Assembly: GCA_021812365.1 (NCBI GenBank)
Contig: JAKANQ010000004.1
Location: 1-47,341 of the forward strand
Origin: a bacterium
GTDB taxonomy: Bacteria > Patescibacteriota > Minisyncoccia > UBA6257 > GWB1-50-10
Reading direction: 5' to 3'
Length of the DNA: 47,341 nucleotides
Shown here one piece after another: positions 41,108 through 47,341 of the stretch. How positions within the stretch are numbered: the first letter of the stretch is position 1; each line of letters begins with the position of its first letter. A model generated the notes under the pieces. That model saw only the letters and a list, made by a program, of their open reading frames with translations, did no database searches and had not been told where the DNA came from. Made by a program: the position numbers and the translations under genes.

Positions 41108-42751
41108 ATGGGAGAAGAAGAATTAAAGAAGGTTATACAAGGGGATGTGCTCATTGATGACACAACGCGTGCTCACTATAGCCGTGATGCGAGTATTTTT
41201 GAGGTAACGCCTTCTTTCGTGGTATTTCCCAAAGATGCGGAAGACGTGAAGCATCTGGTGAAGCTTGTGAGTGAGGCGAAGGGGAGGGGCGATGATGTTT
41301 CGCTCACCGCGCGTTCCGCGGGGACCGATATGGGTGGAGGGCCTCTCACCGAGTCCATCGTCATGGACTTCACGAAATATTTTAAGAAGACTTCCGATGT
41401 AAGTGTGAAGAATAATGAGGGATATATTACTTCCGAACCTGGCGTATTCTATCGTGATTTTGAAAAGAAAACGTTGGAAAGCGGATATCTTCTTCCTTCG
41501 TATCCCGCCTCGCGCAGTTTGTGCGCTATAGGCGGCATTGTGGCAAATGATTCGGGGGGTGAGAAGACGCTTAAATACGGGAAGACGCACGATTACGTGG
41601 AACGGTTAAATGTGGTTCTCTCGGATGGCGAGCTTCATGAGATAAAAGCGCTCACTCCTCAAGAATTGGCGGAGAAGGAGCAATTACACACATTTGAGGG
41701 CGAGGTCTATCGCAAAATGCATGCGTTGCTTGAAACGAACTATGATGCGGTCCATGCCGCAAAACCGAACGTGTCGAAAAATTCGGCGGGGTATGACCTA
41801 TGGAATGTGTGGGATAGAAAGCGATTTGATCTTACAAAATTATTCGTGGGATCGCAGGGCACGCTTGGCATCGTTACGGAGGCGGAATTTCGTTTGGTGA
41901 AGACAAAGCCATATTCGGGAATGCTCGTGGTCTTTTTGAAAGATTTCAATTCCATCATACCTGTAGTGAAGGAGGTGTTGCCATTCAAACCTTCAAGCTT
42001 TGAATCATTTGATGACAAGACATTCAAACTTGCGCTCAAATTCTTATGGGGCTTCATAACAATATTGGCAAAGAATCCATTCTCGCTTGCATTCTCATTC
42101 TTGCCTGAGTTTTTCCTTGTGCTTACCAAAGGAATGCCGAAGCTTATCCTTCTTGTTGAATTTGAGGAAGATACCGAGGAGGCGGTCATTGAAAAGATAG
42201 ATGGGCTCAAGAAAAAACTTGAACCGCTCCACCTTACCATGCGCGTCGCGAAGACAAGGGAAGAGTCGGATAAATATTGGGCGATACGCCGCGAGAGCTT
42301 CAATCTGTTACGCCAGCGCGTGAAGGGGATGCAAGCGGCGGCTTTCGTCGATGACATCATCGTGCGTCCCGAATTCATTCCCGAATTCTTGCCGAAGCTC
42401 TATCAGATACTTGATAAGTATGAGTTCTTCTCCACGGTTGCGGGACATATGGGCGATGGAAACTTCCACATCATTCCGCTTCTCAAGCTTGCGAATGAAT
42501 CCGACCGAATGAAGATTCATCCCGCGATGGATGAGGTCTATACGTTGGTCTTAAGCTATGGGGGATCCATCACCGCAGAACATAACGACGGGCTTATTCG
42601 AAGTCCGTATCTCACGCAGATGTTCGGAGAAAAGATTACGAATTTATTTGCAGAGGTGAAGACCATCTTCGATCCCAATGGCATCTTCAACCCGAGAAAG
42701 AAAGTGGGAGCGAGCATCGAGTATGCGATGGCGCATATAAAGAAAAGCTAA
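41108..42751 (+). CDS. FAD-linked oxidase (GlcD / D-lactate dehydrogenase family)
   Basis: 547 residues from ATG 41108, which is preceded by a -10 box; an upstream frame start (41051) lies in the terminator. PCMH-type FAD domain (about 35-230: PKDAEDVKHLVKLV, TARSAGTDMGGG, PSYPASRSLCAIGGIVAND-like stretch) and C-terminal FAD-oxidase domain (about 270-535: GHMGDGNFHIIP, TAEHNDGLIR, IFDPNGIFNPRK). Such enzymes oxidise D-lactate, glycolate or similar 2-hydroxyacids with FAD. It may oppose the NAD-linked dehydrogenase at 14919. No iron-sulphur domain is attached. Confidence 0.88.
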   Translation: MGEEELKKVIQGDVLIDDTTRAHYSRDASIFEVTPSFVVFPKDAEDVKHLVKLVSEAKGRGDDVSLTARSAGTDMGGGPLTESIVMDFTKYFKKTSDVSVKNNEGYITSEPGVFYRDFEKKTLESGYLLPSYPASRSLCAIGGIVANDSGGEKTLKYGKTHDYVERLNVVLSDGELHEIKALTPQELAEKEQLHTFEGEVYRKMHALLETNYDAVHAAKPNVSKNSAGYDLWNVWDRKRFDLTKLFVGSQGTLGIVTEAEFRLVKTKPYSGMLVVFLKDFNSIIPVVKEVLPFKPSSFESFDDKTFKLALKFLWGFITILAKNPFSLAFSFLPEFFLVLTKGMPKLILLVEFEEDTEEAVIEKIDGLKKKLEPLHLTMRVAKTREESDKYWAIRRESFNLLRQRVKGMQAAAFVDDIIVRPEFIPEFLPKLYQILDKYEFFSTVAGHMGDGNFHIIPLLKLANESDRMKIHPAMDEVYTLVLSYGGSITAEHNDGLIRSPYLTQMFGEKITNLFAEVKTIFDPNGIFNPRKKVGASIEYAMAHIKKS

Positions 42752-42759
42752 CGAAAGTA

Positions 42760-42784
42760 CAAAAAGCCCCGCATGTGCGGGGCT
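42760..42784 (-). terminator. Minus-strand terminator
   Basis: Stem AGCCCCGCA / TGCGGGGCT; the T-run exists only on the minus strand. It therefore ends the minus-strand gene at 42789 rather than the oxidase gene. Confidence 0.75.
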
Positions 42785-42788
42785 TACG

Positions 42789-43115
42789 CTATAAACGCTG
42801 AGGAGGAATGACGTGAAAGTTATTCTGAATGAGTACCGTATTACTTCCTGTGTATCGTTCGCCTTTCCAGATAAGAGTGAGGCCATCGCGAAAGACGTGG
42901 ATGACATCCATTCCAATCTCCGTCTTGAGAAGAAACAGATTCATGCGTCCGCTTTTTTCAAGGATTGCCTCATGCGTGTGGACGAACGTATACAAGCTGT
43001 AAAAATTCATGAAGCAGCACTCCTTCATCTTCTCAGCTGTCGCATTGGCAACACACTCAAATCTGATGGTACCGCCGTTCATCGTTGCCTCCACTATATG
43101 AAGTTCTTTGTGCAT
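42789..43115 (-). CDS. Small orphan protein (minus strand), unknown
   Basis: 108 residues from ATG 43115. Supported by the minus-strand terminator 4 bases after its stop, a purine-rich first codon position and a plausible beta pattern (GMDVIHVFRDGLTLIWKGERYTG split into IHVFRDGLTLIW and GERYTG). Against it: no Shine-Dalgarno or clear promoter. The competing plus-strand ORF 42813-43187 has a GAGGAGG Shine-Dalgarno and GTG start but runs into the next promoter. Only one is likely real. No family recognised. Confidence 0.45.
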   Translation of the reverse strand: MHKELHIVEATMNGGTIRFECVANATAEKMKECCFMNFYSLYTFVHTHEAILEKSGRMNLFLLKTEIGMDVIHVFRDGLTLIWKGERYTGSNTVLIQNNFHVIPPQRL

Positions 43116-43164
43116 AGTGGCACAAAACAAGGGGAGCGTCAAAAGAAAGGAGGTGGAGTATTCG

Positions 43165-43193
43165 TTGACAAACGTCAATTTATGTGATAAAAT
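43165..43193 (+). promoter_or_regulatory. Promoter TTGACA-17-TAAAAT
   Basis: TTGACA 43165-43170, 17 bp, TAAAAT 43188-43193. The -35 is part of TTGAC-AAAC-GTCAA, a dyad that could be an operator. Leader of about 83 bases with a GAGCA-ATCG-TGCTC hairpin. Confidence 0.75.
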
Positions 43194-43282
43194 ACGTTTG
43201 TTCGTAATGAACATTAACAACTGAGCAATCGTGCTCATTTTCCCACTTTTCACGCGACGTGTTCGCGGTATGGAGGAAGTAC

Positions 43283-43723
43283 ATGGGAAGCATGGTAAGT
43301 GTTGCCGAGCAGTGCGGCATTCATCCCTACAGTGAGGGAGCACTCACTGTCGTGCGCCATAGGCGGAATCCGATTGAGTCTTGGAATCCTCGGCGCGTAC
43401 AGTCCTACTACACGCAATCCCAATCCGACAGCCGACTCGTGAGCGGCCACAAGCTGTGGAAGGAACTCGATGGGATGAACAATCTGAACATCGAGGTCTT
43501 CAACTGGTTCTGGAGCAACAAGTTCTTCTTTCCGCTCGAGTGGTGTGAGCGCAAGAACGGGAAGCCTGTCTTCGTCTTCTTCTGGGGAACGATTCTTCTG
43601 ACCTCGGATGGCAAACCGTGCGTGGCCTGCCTGTGGCGCGAGCCCAATGGTCTCCGGCGCGGCTACCGCCTCCTGGATTCCATGTTCGATGCCAACAGCC
43701 CGGCGGCTCAGTACACGTTCTAA
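43283..43723 (+). CDS. Orphan cytoplasmic protein, Trp/Phe-rich
   Basis: 146 residues from ATG 43283, with GGAGGA 5 bases upstream (an earlier in-frame ATG at 43259 overlaps the leader). No signal or membrane segment. Aromatic-rich core (VFNWFWSNKFFFPLEWCER, VFVFFWGTILLTSDG) followed by CVACLWREPNGLRRGYRLLD. C/G-ending codons like the gene at 20144. Own promoter, leader and strong terminator. No family recognised. Confidence 0.65.
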   Translation: MGSMVSVAEQCGIHPYSEGALTVVRHRRNPIESWNPRRVQSYYTQSQSDSRLVSGHKLWKELDGMNNLNIEVFNWFWSNKFFFPLEWCERKNGKPVFVFFWGTILLTSDGKPCVACLWREPNGLRRGYRLLDSMFDANSPAAQYTF

Positions 43724-43728
43724 TCATC

Positions 43729-43768
43729 AGCCCTCTACGAAATACGTTTCGTAGAGGGCTCTTTCTTT
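43729..43768 (+). terminator. Terminator with a 14-bp perfect stem
   Basis: AGCCCTCTACGAAA / TTTCGTAGAGGGCT with TACG loop, then CTTTCTTT. Confidence 0.92.
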
Positions 43769-43822
43769 ACTTAATTGTTTTTTTATTGTACATTAATGCG
43801 ACTCTCACTAGGAGGAGGAATC

Positions 43823-45055
43823 ATGTTTGAAATAGTAAAGAACGATACAAAGACAAGAGCGAGAGTAGGCACTTTAACAGTTCCGCATGGCGGAAAACTT
43901 CTTACTCCCGCGTTCACCATGGTCGGCACTCGCGCGAAAGTGATTTCGCTCGAACCGAACGACCTCGTGCGCACGAATACGGGCATCGTCATTTCCAATA
44001 CGTACCATCTTTGGAGAGGGCTCGGAGAAAGACTTCCCGAGTTCAAAGGGCTCCATACGGTGATGGGATACGATGGAGTGATCGCGACCGATTCGGGCGG
44101 TTTCCAGGTGTTCTCACTTGGATTCGGCCGTGAGCACGAAGTTTCAAAAATAGGATTTTTTCCCGAGGAGGAAAAGACGCCGGGATTTCTTTCGGACCTT
44201 TTCCTTCAGATTCGCATCTGGCTCGGCATCAAGCATTCGCGCAATTCAGTGCGCGTGATGCCTTGGGGCGCGTATTTCAAGGATGAGAATTACGGCGATG
44301 AGCGATCGGTCTTTTTGAACGCAACGAAATCGATAATGCTTCAAGAAAAACTTGGCGCTGATATCATTTTGGCATTCGATGAGTGCACCTCTCCGCGTCA
44401 CGGACGGCATTACACGAAGTGGGCGATGAAGCGCACTCACCGATGGGCGAAGAAGTGCCTTGCGGTGAAATCAAATCCGAATCAGCTCCTGTTCGGCATC
44501 GTGCAGGGCGGCGCGTTCGAAGATCTGCGCAAGGAAAGCGCGCGCACGATAGGCAGCATGCCGTTCGACGGATTCGCGATAGGAGGCTCGCTCGGTAATT
44601 CGAAGGAGGATATGTACCGTGTGCTTGAATGGAGCATGCCGTATCTTCCCGACGAGAAGCCGCGCCATCTTTTAGGCATTGGTCAGATTCGCGATATCTT
44701 TGAAGGTGTCGAACGCGGCATTGATACGTTTGATTGCGTCATCCCAACGCGTGAAGCGCGCCACGGCGCGATTTGGACATACGACGGGCGATACGACGTG
44801 ACCAAGGGCGCGAACAAGAATGCGGATGTTCCGCTCGCTCCCGATTGCGCGTGTCCCGCCTGCGCTTCTGGCATCACTCGCGCGAAACTTCACGAGCTCT
44901 TTAAGAATAAGGACAGGGAAGCGGGCAAGCTTGCCACGCTCCACAACGTCTATTTTTTCAACGACCTCATGAAGAGCATTCGGCAGGCGATCATGGAAGA
45001 CAGGTTTTCGGAATACAAGGAAGCCGCGCTCTCGCGCATCGAAAAGAAGAAGTAA
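43823..45055 (+). CDS. tgt: tRNA-guanine transglycosylase
   Basis: 410 residues (typical 370-380). Start ATG 43823 is set by AGGAGGAGG 5 bases upstream. Motifs: SNTYHLW (about 54), general acid Asp in ATDSGGFQVFS (about 90), FDECTSP, GIVQGG, catalytic Asp in DTFDCVIPTREARHG (about 303), and zinc ligands CACPAC with a later His in LHNVYF. A stretch of about 30 extra residues follows GFQVFSLG. It exchanges guanine-34 for a queuine precursor in tRNA. No queuosine synthesis genes are in the window, so substrate supply is unknown. Confidence 0.92.
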   Translation: MFEIVKNDTKTRARVGTLTVPHGGKLLTPAFTMVGTRAKVISLEPNDLVRTNTGIVISNTYHLWRGLGERLPEFKGLHTVMGYDGVIATDSGGFQVFSLGFGREHEVSKIGFFPEEEKTPGFLSDLFLQIRIWLGIKHSRNSVRVMPWGAYFKDENYGDERSVFLNATKSIMLQEKLGADIILAFDECTSPRHGRHYTKWAMKRTHRWAKKCLAVKSNPNQLLFGIVQGGAFEDLRKESARTIGSMPFDGFAIGGSLGNSKEDMYRVLEWSMPYLPDEKPRHLLGIGQIRDIFEGVERGIDTFDCVIPTREARHGAIWTYDGRYDVTKGANKNADVPLAPDCACPACASGITRAKLHELFKNKDREAGKLATLHNVYFFNDLMKSIRQAIMEDRFSEYKEAALSRIEKKK

Positions 45056-45061
45056 CATACG

Positions 45062-45085
45062 CCCCCGCACTCGCGGGGGTTTTTC
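45062..45085 (+). terminator. tgt terminator
   Basis: CCCCCGC / GCGGGGG (45062-45068 with 45073-45079), then TTTTTC. Confidence 0.9.
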
Positions 45086-45097
45086 TTGTCGTTACGG

Positions 45098-45103
45098 TAT
45101 AAT
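45098..45103 (+). promoter_or_regulatory. Leaderless -10 TATAAT that decides the M23 start
   Basis: TATAAT overlaps the upstream ATG at 45102 and stands 7 bases before ATG 45111, which is therefore the likely start. Confidence 0.65.
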
Positions 45104-45110
45104 GAAATCA

Positions 45111-45956
45111 ATGAAACGATTTCTCGCAGCCATCCCCGTGTTGATCTTCGCGTTTGCCGGCACCGCGCATGCGAATGCAACCGTAACCGTCTCCAGTTTT
45201 TCTCCTTACCAAGGCGATACCGTCTTAGTCATGTTCCGCAATAGCGCGCATCCGGTTTCCGGCTCGTTTTTGGGGCGTTCGCTTTCGTTCTTCACCTATC
45301 ACAACGCATCAAGCACCATTCTTCCCATATCCGCACTGCAAAAGGCGGGGAAGTATTCTCTTGTCATACGATTGAGCAACGGCGAGACGTACAAACACAT
45401 CGTAACGGTGCGCACGAAGAAGTTTGTGAAGGTGGTGCTCGGTATTCCGAAGGAATTGGGGCTCACCACAAGCGGACTGCTCACGAAACTCGGCGAACAG
45501 AAAGCAAGCATTGACGATGTGGTGAAACATGTGACTTCACGCGTATATTTTGACAGATCATTCGGGCTGCCGCTCTATGACAATTCAAAGATAAGTACCA
45601 CATTCGGTTCGATTCGTGAGACGGGCAATTCACTCATCCATCATTGGGGCATCGACCTTGCGGGGAAGGAGGGGTCCGCAGTCGGCTCGATGAGCGGGGG
45701 CGTGGTGAAGAGTACCTACACCGATTCGGTATATGGCAACGTGGTCATTGTGGACCATGGTGAGGGAATCTATTCGCTCTATCTCCATCTGCAGAAGATT
45801 TTGGTGAAGGAAGGGGAGAAGGTAGAGCGTGGACACGTGGTCGGTCTTTTGGGACACACGGGGTACGCGACCGGTCCACACCTTCATCTCTCCATGAAAA
45901 TAGATTCCATTCCTGTTGACCCCGTCCAGTTCGTGGCATTGTTCAAAAAATATTGA
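45111..45956 (+). CDS. Secreted M23 family metallopeptidase
   Basis: 281 residues from ATG 45111. Signal peptide (about 1-22, cut after AHA), an N-terminal beta domain, and an M23 peptidase domain (about 160-275): HHWGIDLAG with the zinc His and Asp, VIVDHGEGIYSLYLHL, and GHTGYATGPHLHLSM with the last zinc ligands H-x-H. M23 enzymes cut peptide bonds in peptidoglycan or act as inactive regulators; all metal ligands seem present here. Exported, acts at the cell wall or on a neighbouring cell. Confidence 0.93.
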   Translation: MKRFLAAIPVLIFAFAGTAHANATVTVSSFSPYQGDTVLVMFRNSAHPVSGSFLGRSLSFFTYHNASSTILPISALQKAGKYSLVIRLSNGETYKHIVTVRTKKFVKVVLGIPKELGLTTSGLLTKLGEQKASIDDVVKHVTSRVYFDRSFGLPLYDNSKISTTFGSIRETGNSLIHHWGIDLAGKEGSAVGSMSGGVVKSTYTDSVYGNVVIVDHGEGIYSLYLHLQKILVKEGEKVERGHVVGLLGHTGYATGPHLHLSMKIDSIPVDPVQFVALFKKY

Positions 45957-45981
45957 CGATAGATTGTTTTTATAGTATTTT
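45953..45981 (+). promoter_or_regulatory. Promoter TTGACG-17-TATTTT
   Basis: TTGACG 45953-45958 (overlapping the M23 stop), 17 bp, TATTTT 45976-45981. The leader holds GCTTTTTAACA at 45989, a GGTTCA-AGTG-TGAACC hairpin and AAGGAGGG. Confidence 0.7.
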
Positions 45982-46036
45982 ATTTTCAGCTTTTTAACAG
46001 GTTCAAGTGTGAACCATTGCTGCCTAAGGAGGGCAC

Positions 46037-47143
46037 GTGAACGAAAAGATCGCAAAGCTTTCACCAAACTTGCAAGCGCTCATCGTCGAGAAGAAGACGT
46101 CAGAGGCTTCGCTTGATCACTTTCGCCACACGCTTCAGAATCCCCGCGGCACCATCTCGAGTTTCGCGGAGAGCGCACTGCTTCACTGCAATGGCGGTGC
46201 CGCGCTCGATGCGGCACTCTGGCTGCGGCGCCATCTCAATAATGGCGGGAAGCTTGTCATCACTCTCGCGGGTGCCTTGAGTTCGTTCGAGATCGGCGTG
46301 CTTCTCACTCCGCTCATCAGAGCCGGTAAGGTGCACCTCGTTTCCGCGACGGGTGCGAATCACGAGGAATCGTATTACCGCTACGTCGCGAGCAAGGAGT
46401 ACCGTTATATTCCGCGCTACACCGAACTTACTCCCGAGCAGGAGGCGGAGCTTCGTGACGCCGGCCTTCGGCGCATCACTGATACGTTTCTCCCCGAGGA
46501 TGAGAGTGTGCGTATTTTGGAGCCGCACCTTTTGGATATGTGGCGGAATGCCGAGAAACATGGCGAACGCTTTTTCCCGCATGAGTATTTTCGTCGCTTC
46601 TTTACCGAGGGGCTTATCGCTTCCGATACGCAGCTTGGTGAGGAGGAGTGCTGGGTCCACGCGGCGTGGAAGCATTCGATTCCCATCGTGATCCCAGGAT
46701 TCGAAGATTCGACGATGGGGAACATCTTCGCGAGCTACACCTATCCGCATGGGAAACATAAGAGCAAAGCTCAGGTTTTGCTCAACCCGAATATCATGAA
46801 GACGGGGCTGGATTACTTCCATCTCATGTATGACTGGTATATGGAGGAGAGCGAGGACGCGCCCATCGCGTTCCTGCAGCTCGGTGGCGGCATCTCGGCG
46901 GATTTTCCAATCTGTGTCGTGCCATCCTTAAAGCATGACCTCGGGCTTCATGGCAAGGTGCGCGATTGGGCGGGTTTCATTGAGATCGGCTCATCGCCTA
47001 TGTCCTACGGCTCATATTCAGGTGCCGGCGGCAAGGAGAAGATCACATGGGATAAGCTTTCCACAAAAAGCTATTACCAGATCATTCAGAGCGATGTGAC
47101 CGTAGTCTTTCCCTGGATTGCCGCGATTCTGCTTGGACTGTAA
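46037..47143 (+). CDS. Deoxyhypusine synthase-like protein
   Basis: 368 residues from GTG 46037, set by AAGGAGGG 4 bases upstream. Rossmann-like core with LAGALSSFEIGVLL (about 74-87), ATGANHEES (about 104), FLQLGGGISADFP (about 278) and a conserved Lys in TWDKLS (about 339), in the place of the catalytic Lys of deoxyhypusine synthase (SWGKI). In archaea and eukaryotes this enzyme modifies eIF5A; bacterial homologues often make homospermidine or have unknown roles. No eIF5A/EF-P partner is in the window. C-ending codons suggest high expression. Confidence 0.85.
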   Translation: MNEKIAKLSPNLQALIVEKKTSEASLDHFRHTLQNPRGTISSFAESALLHCNGGAALDAALWLRRHLNNGGKLVITLAGALSSFEIGVLLTPLIRAGKVHLVSATGANHEESYYRYVASKEYRYIPRYTELTPEQEAELRDAGLRRITDTFLPEDESVRILEPHLLDMWRNAEKHGERFFPHEYFRRFFTEGLIASDTQLGEEECWVHAAWKHSIPIVIPGFEDSTMGNIFASYTYPHGKHKSKAQVLLNPNIMKTGLDYFHLMYDWYMEESEDAPIAFLQLGGGISADFPICVVPSLKHDLGLHGKVRDWAGFIEIGSSPMSYGSYSGAGGKEKITWDKLSTKSYYQIIQSDVTVVFPWIAAILLGL

Positions 47144-47152
47144 GCAAATTTT

Positions 47153-47177
47153 CCCCCGCGTTCCGCGGGGGTTTTTA
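47153..47177 (+). terminator. Terminator after the deoxyhypusine-synthase-like gene
   Basis: CCCCCGCG / CGCGGGGG (47153-47160 with 47164-47171), then TTTTTATT. Confidence 0.92.
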
Positions 47178-47221
47178 TTATGTTGATTTTGAGGGTGTTC
47201 TATTATAGACTTTATTTTACT

Positions 47222-47341
47222 ATGCACGATAGAAAGAGGATGGTTGCGTTTTTAACGCTGATTGTCGCCGTATCGGTCGTTGCCGGCGTTTTTTCATATG
47301 AGCCCTTGTGGCAGAAGATAAGTTCATTCAGGCCTTGGAGC
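47222..47341 (+). CDS. Anchored protein, 3' end outside the window
   Basis: Forty codons are visible. A basic start (HDRKR) is followed by a membrane helix (about 8-25) and then the beginning of an outside region. Nothing more can be said. TATTAT at about 47201 is a possible -10. Confidence 0.5.
   Translation, partial: MHDRKRMVAFLTLIVAVSVVAGVFSYEPLWQKISSFRPWS

Noticed and set aside
42813-43187. Plus-strand ORF with GTG start as the main call
   Set aside because: Despite a good Shine-Dalgarno it runs through the next gene's -35 and ends at its -10; the minus-strand ORF is followed by a terminator. Kept as an open question.
1-47341. Alternative genetic code with TGA as Gly
   Set aside because: TGA ends several complete genes, for example at 4220, 15923 and 45956.

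Overview
The window reads as a chromosome fragment of a Candidate Phyla Radiation (Patescibacteria, Parcubacteria-like) bacterium. This is inferred from gene content: an archaeal-type UMP kinase, DUF5671/DUF5666/SIMPL/DUF192 proteins, many small proteins with one N-terminal membrane anchor, lamin-tail and FN3 surface proteins, and compact UvrA and UvrC. TGA is used as an ordinary stop, so the recoded Gracilibacteria/SR1 code does not apply. Coding density is very high and no gene-free stretch exceeds about 250 bases.

Layout. 1-7463: cell-surface region, with a Big_5 lipoprotein (5' end outside the window), a five-gene alternating array of cupredoxin-like and FN3 proteins (two paralogous pairs plus one more cupredoxin), and a two-domain lamin-tail protein. 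7564-8406: a compact unit made of an HTH/LAGLIDADG-like gene with a long palindrome at each end, followed by a G-rich 4 x 11 bp tandem repeat. 8516-10618: tRNA-binding domain protein and a CcdA / helical protein / thioredoxin cluster. 10681-15923: glycerate 2-kinase, PEP synthase and a D-2-hydroxyacid dehydrogenase. 15920-19910: small membrane proteins, YggU and UvrB. 20144-24486: an orphan with a structured leader, UvrA and a patatin-like phospholipase. 24487-30276: a PEGA protein, a 3D-domain protein, LemA and TPM proteins, UMP kinase and anchored proteins. 30365-31409 (minus strand): two orphans, tRNA-Ser(GGA) and a mini-ORF. 31544-35053: an AT-rich putative restriction/defence island (EcoRI-type DNA methylase, GIY-YIG nuclease, DUF262-HNH nuclease, NYN RNase). 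35183-41024: Ogt-like protein, TspO-like protein, SIMPL, thymidine kinase, UvrC, endonuclease IV, DUF192, FKBP. 41108-47341: FAD-linked oxidase, orphans, Tgt, M23 peptidase, a deoxyhypusine-synthase-like protein and a truncated gene.

Genes that work together. UvrA, UvrB, UvrC, endonuclease IV and an Ogt-type protein give excision, abasic-site and alkylation repair from one 23-kb stretch. CcdA and the anchored CxxC thioredoxin form an extracytoplasmic thiol-redox pair. Glycerate kinase and PEP synthase connect glycerate, phosphoglycerate, PEP and pyruvate, with one D-lactate-type dehydrogenase and one FAD-dependent hydroxyacid oxidase.

Expression style. Two kinds of gene start can be separated by eye. 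Many genes have a TATAAT-like -10 box ending about 6-8 bases before the start codon and no Shine-Dalgarno, which predicts leaderless mRNAs and settles several starts. A second set, mostly stand-alone orphans plus tdk, tgt, a 3D-domain gene and the deoxyhypusine-synthase-like gene, has a strong AGGAGG-type Shine-Dalgarno, mostly TTGACA-17-TATAAT-like promoters, a leader that is sometimes structured, and usually its own hairpin/T-run terminator.

The best candidates for undescribed biology are the palindrome-flanked unit, the methylase/GIY-YIG/DUF262-HNH/NYN island, the FN3-cupredoxin array, and the two-mode expression pattern. All functional statements come from reading the sequence; no database search was possible.
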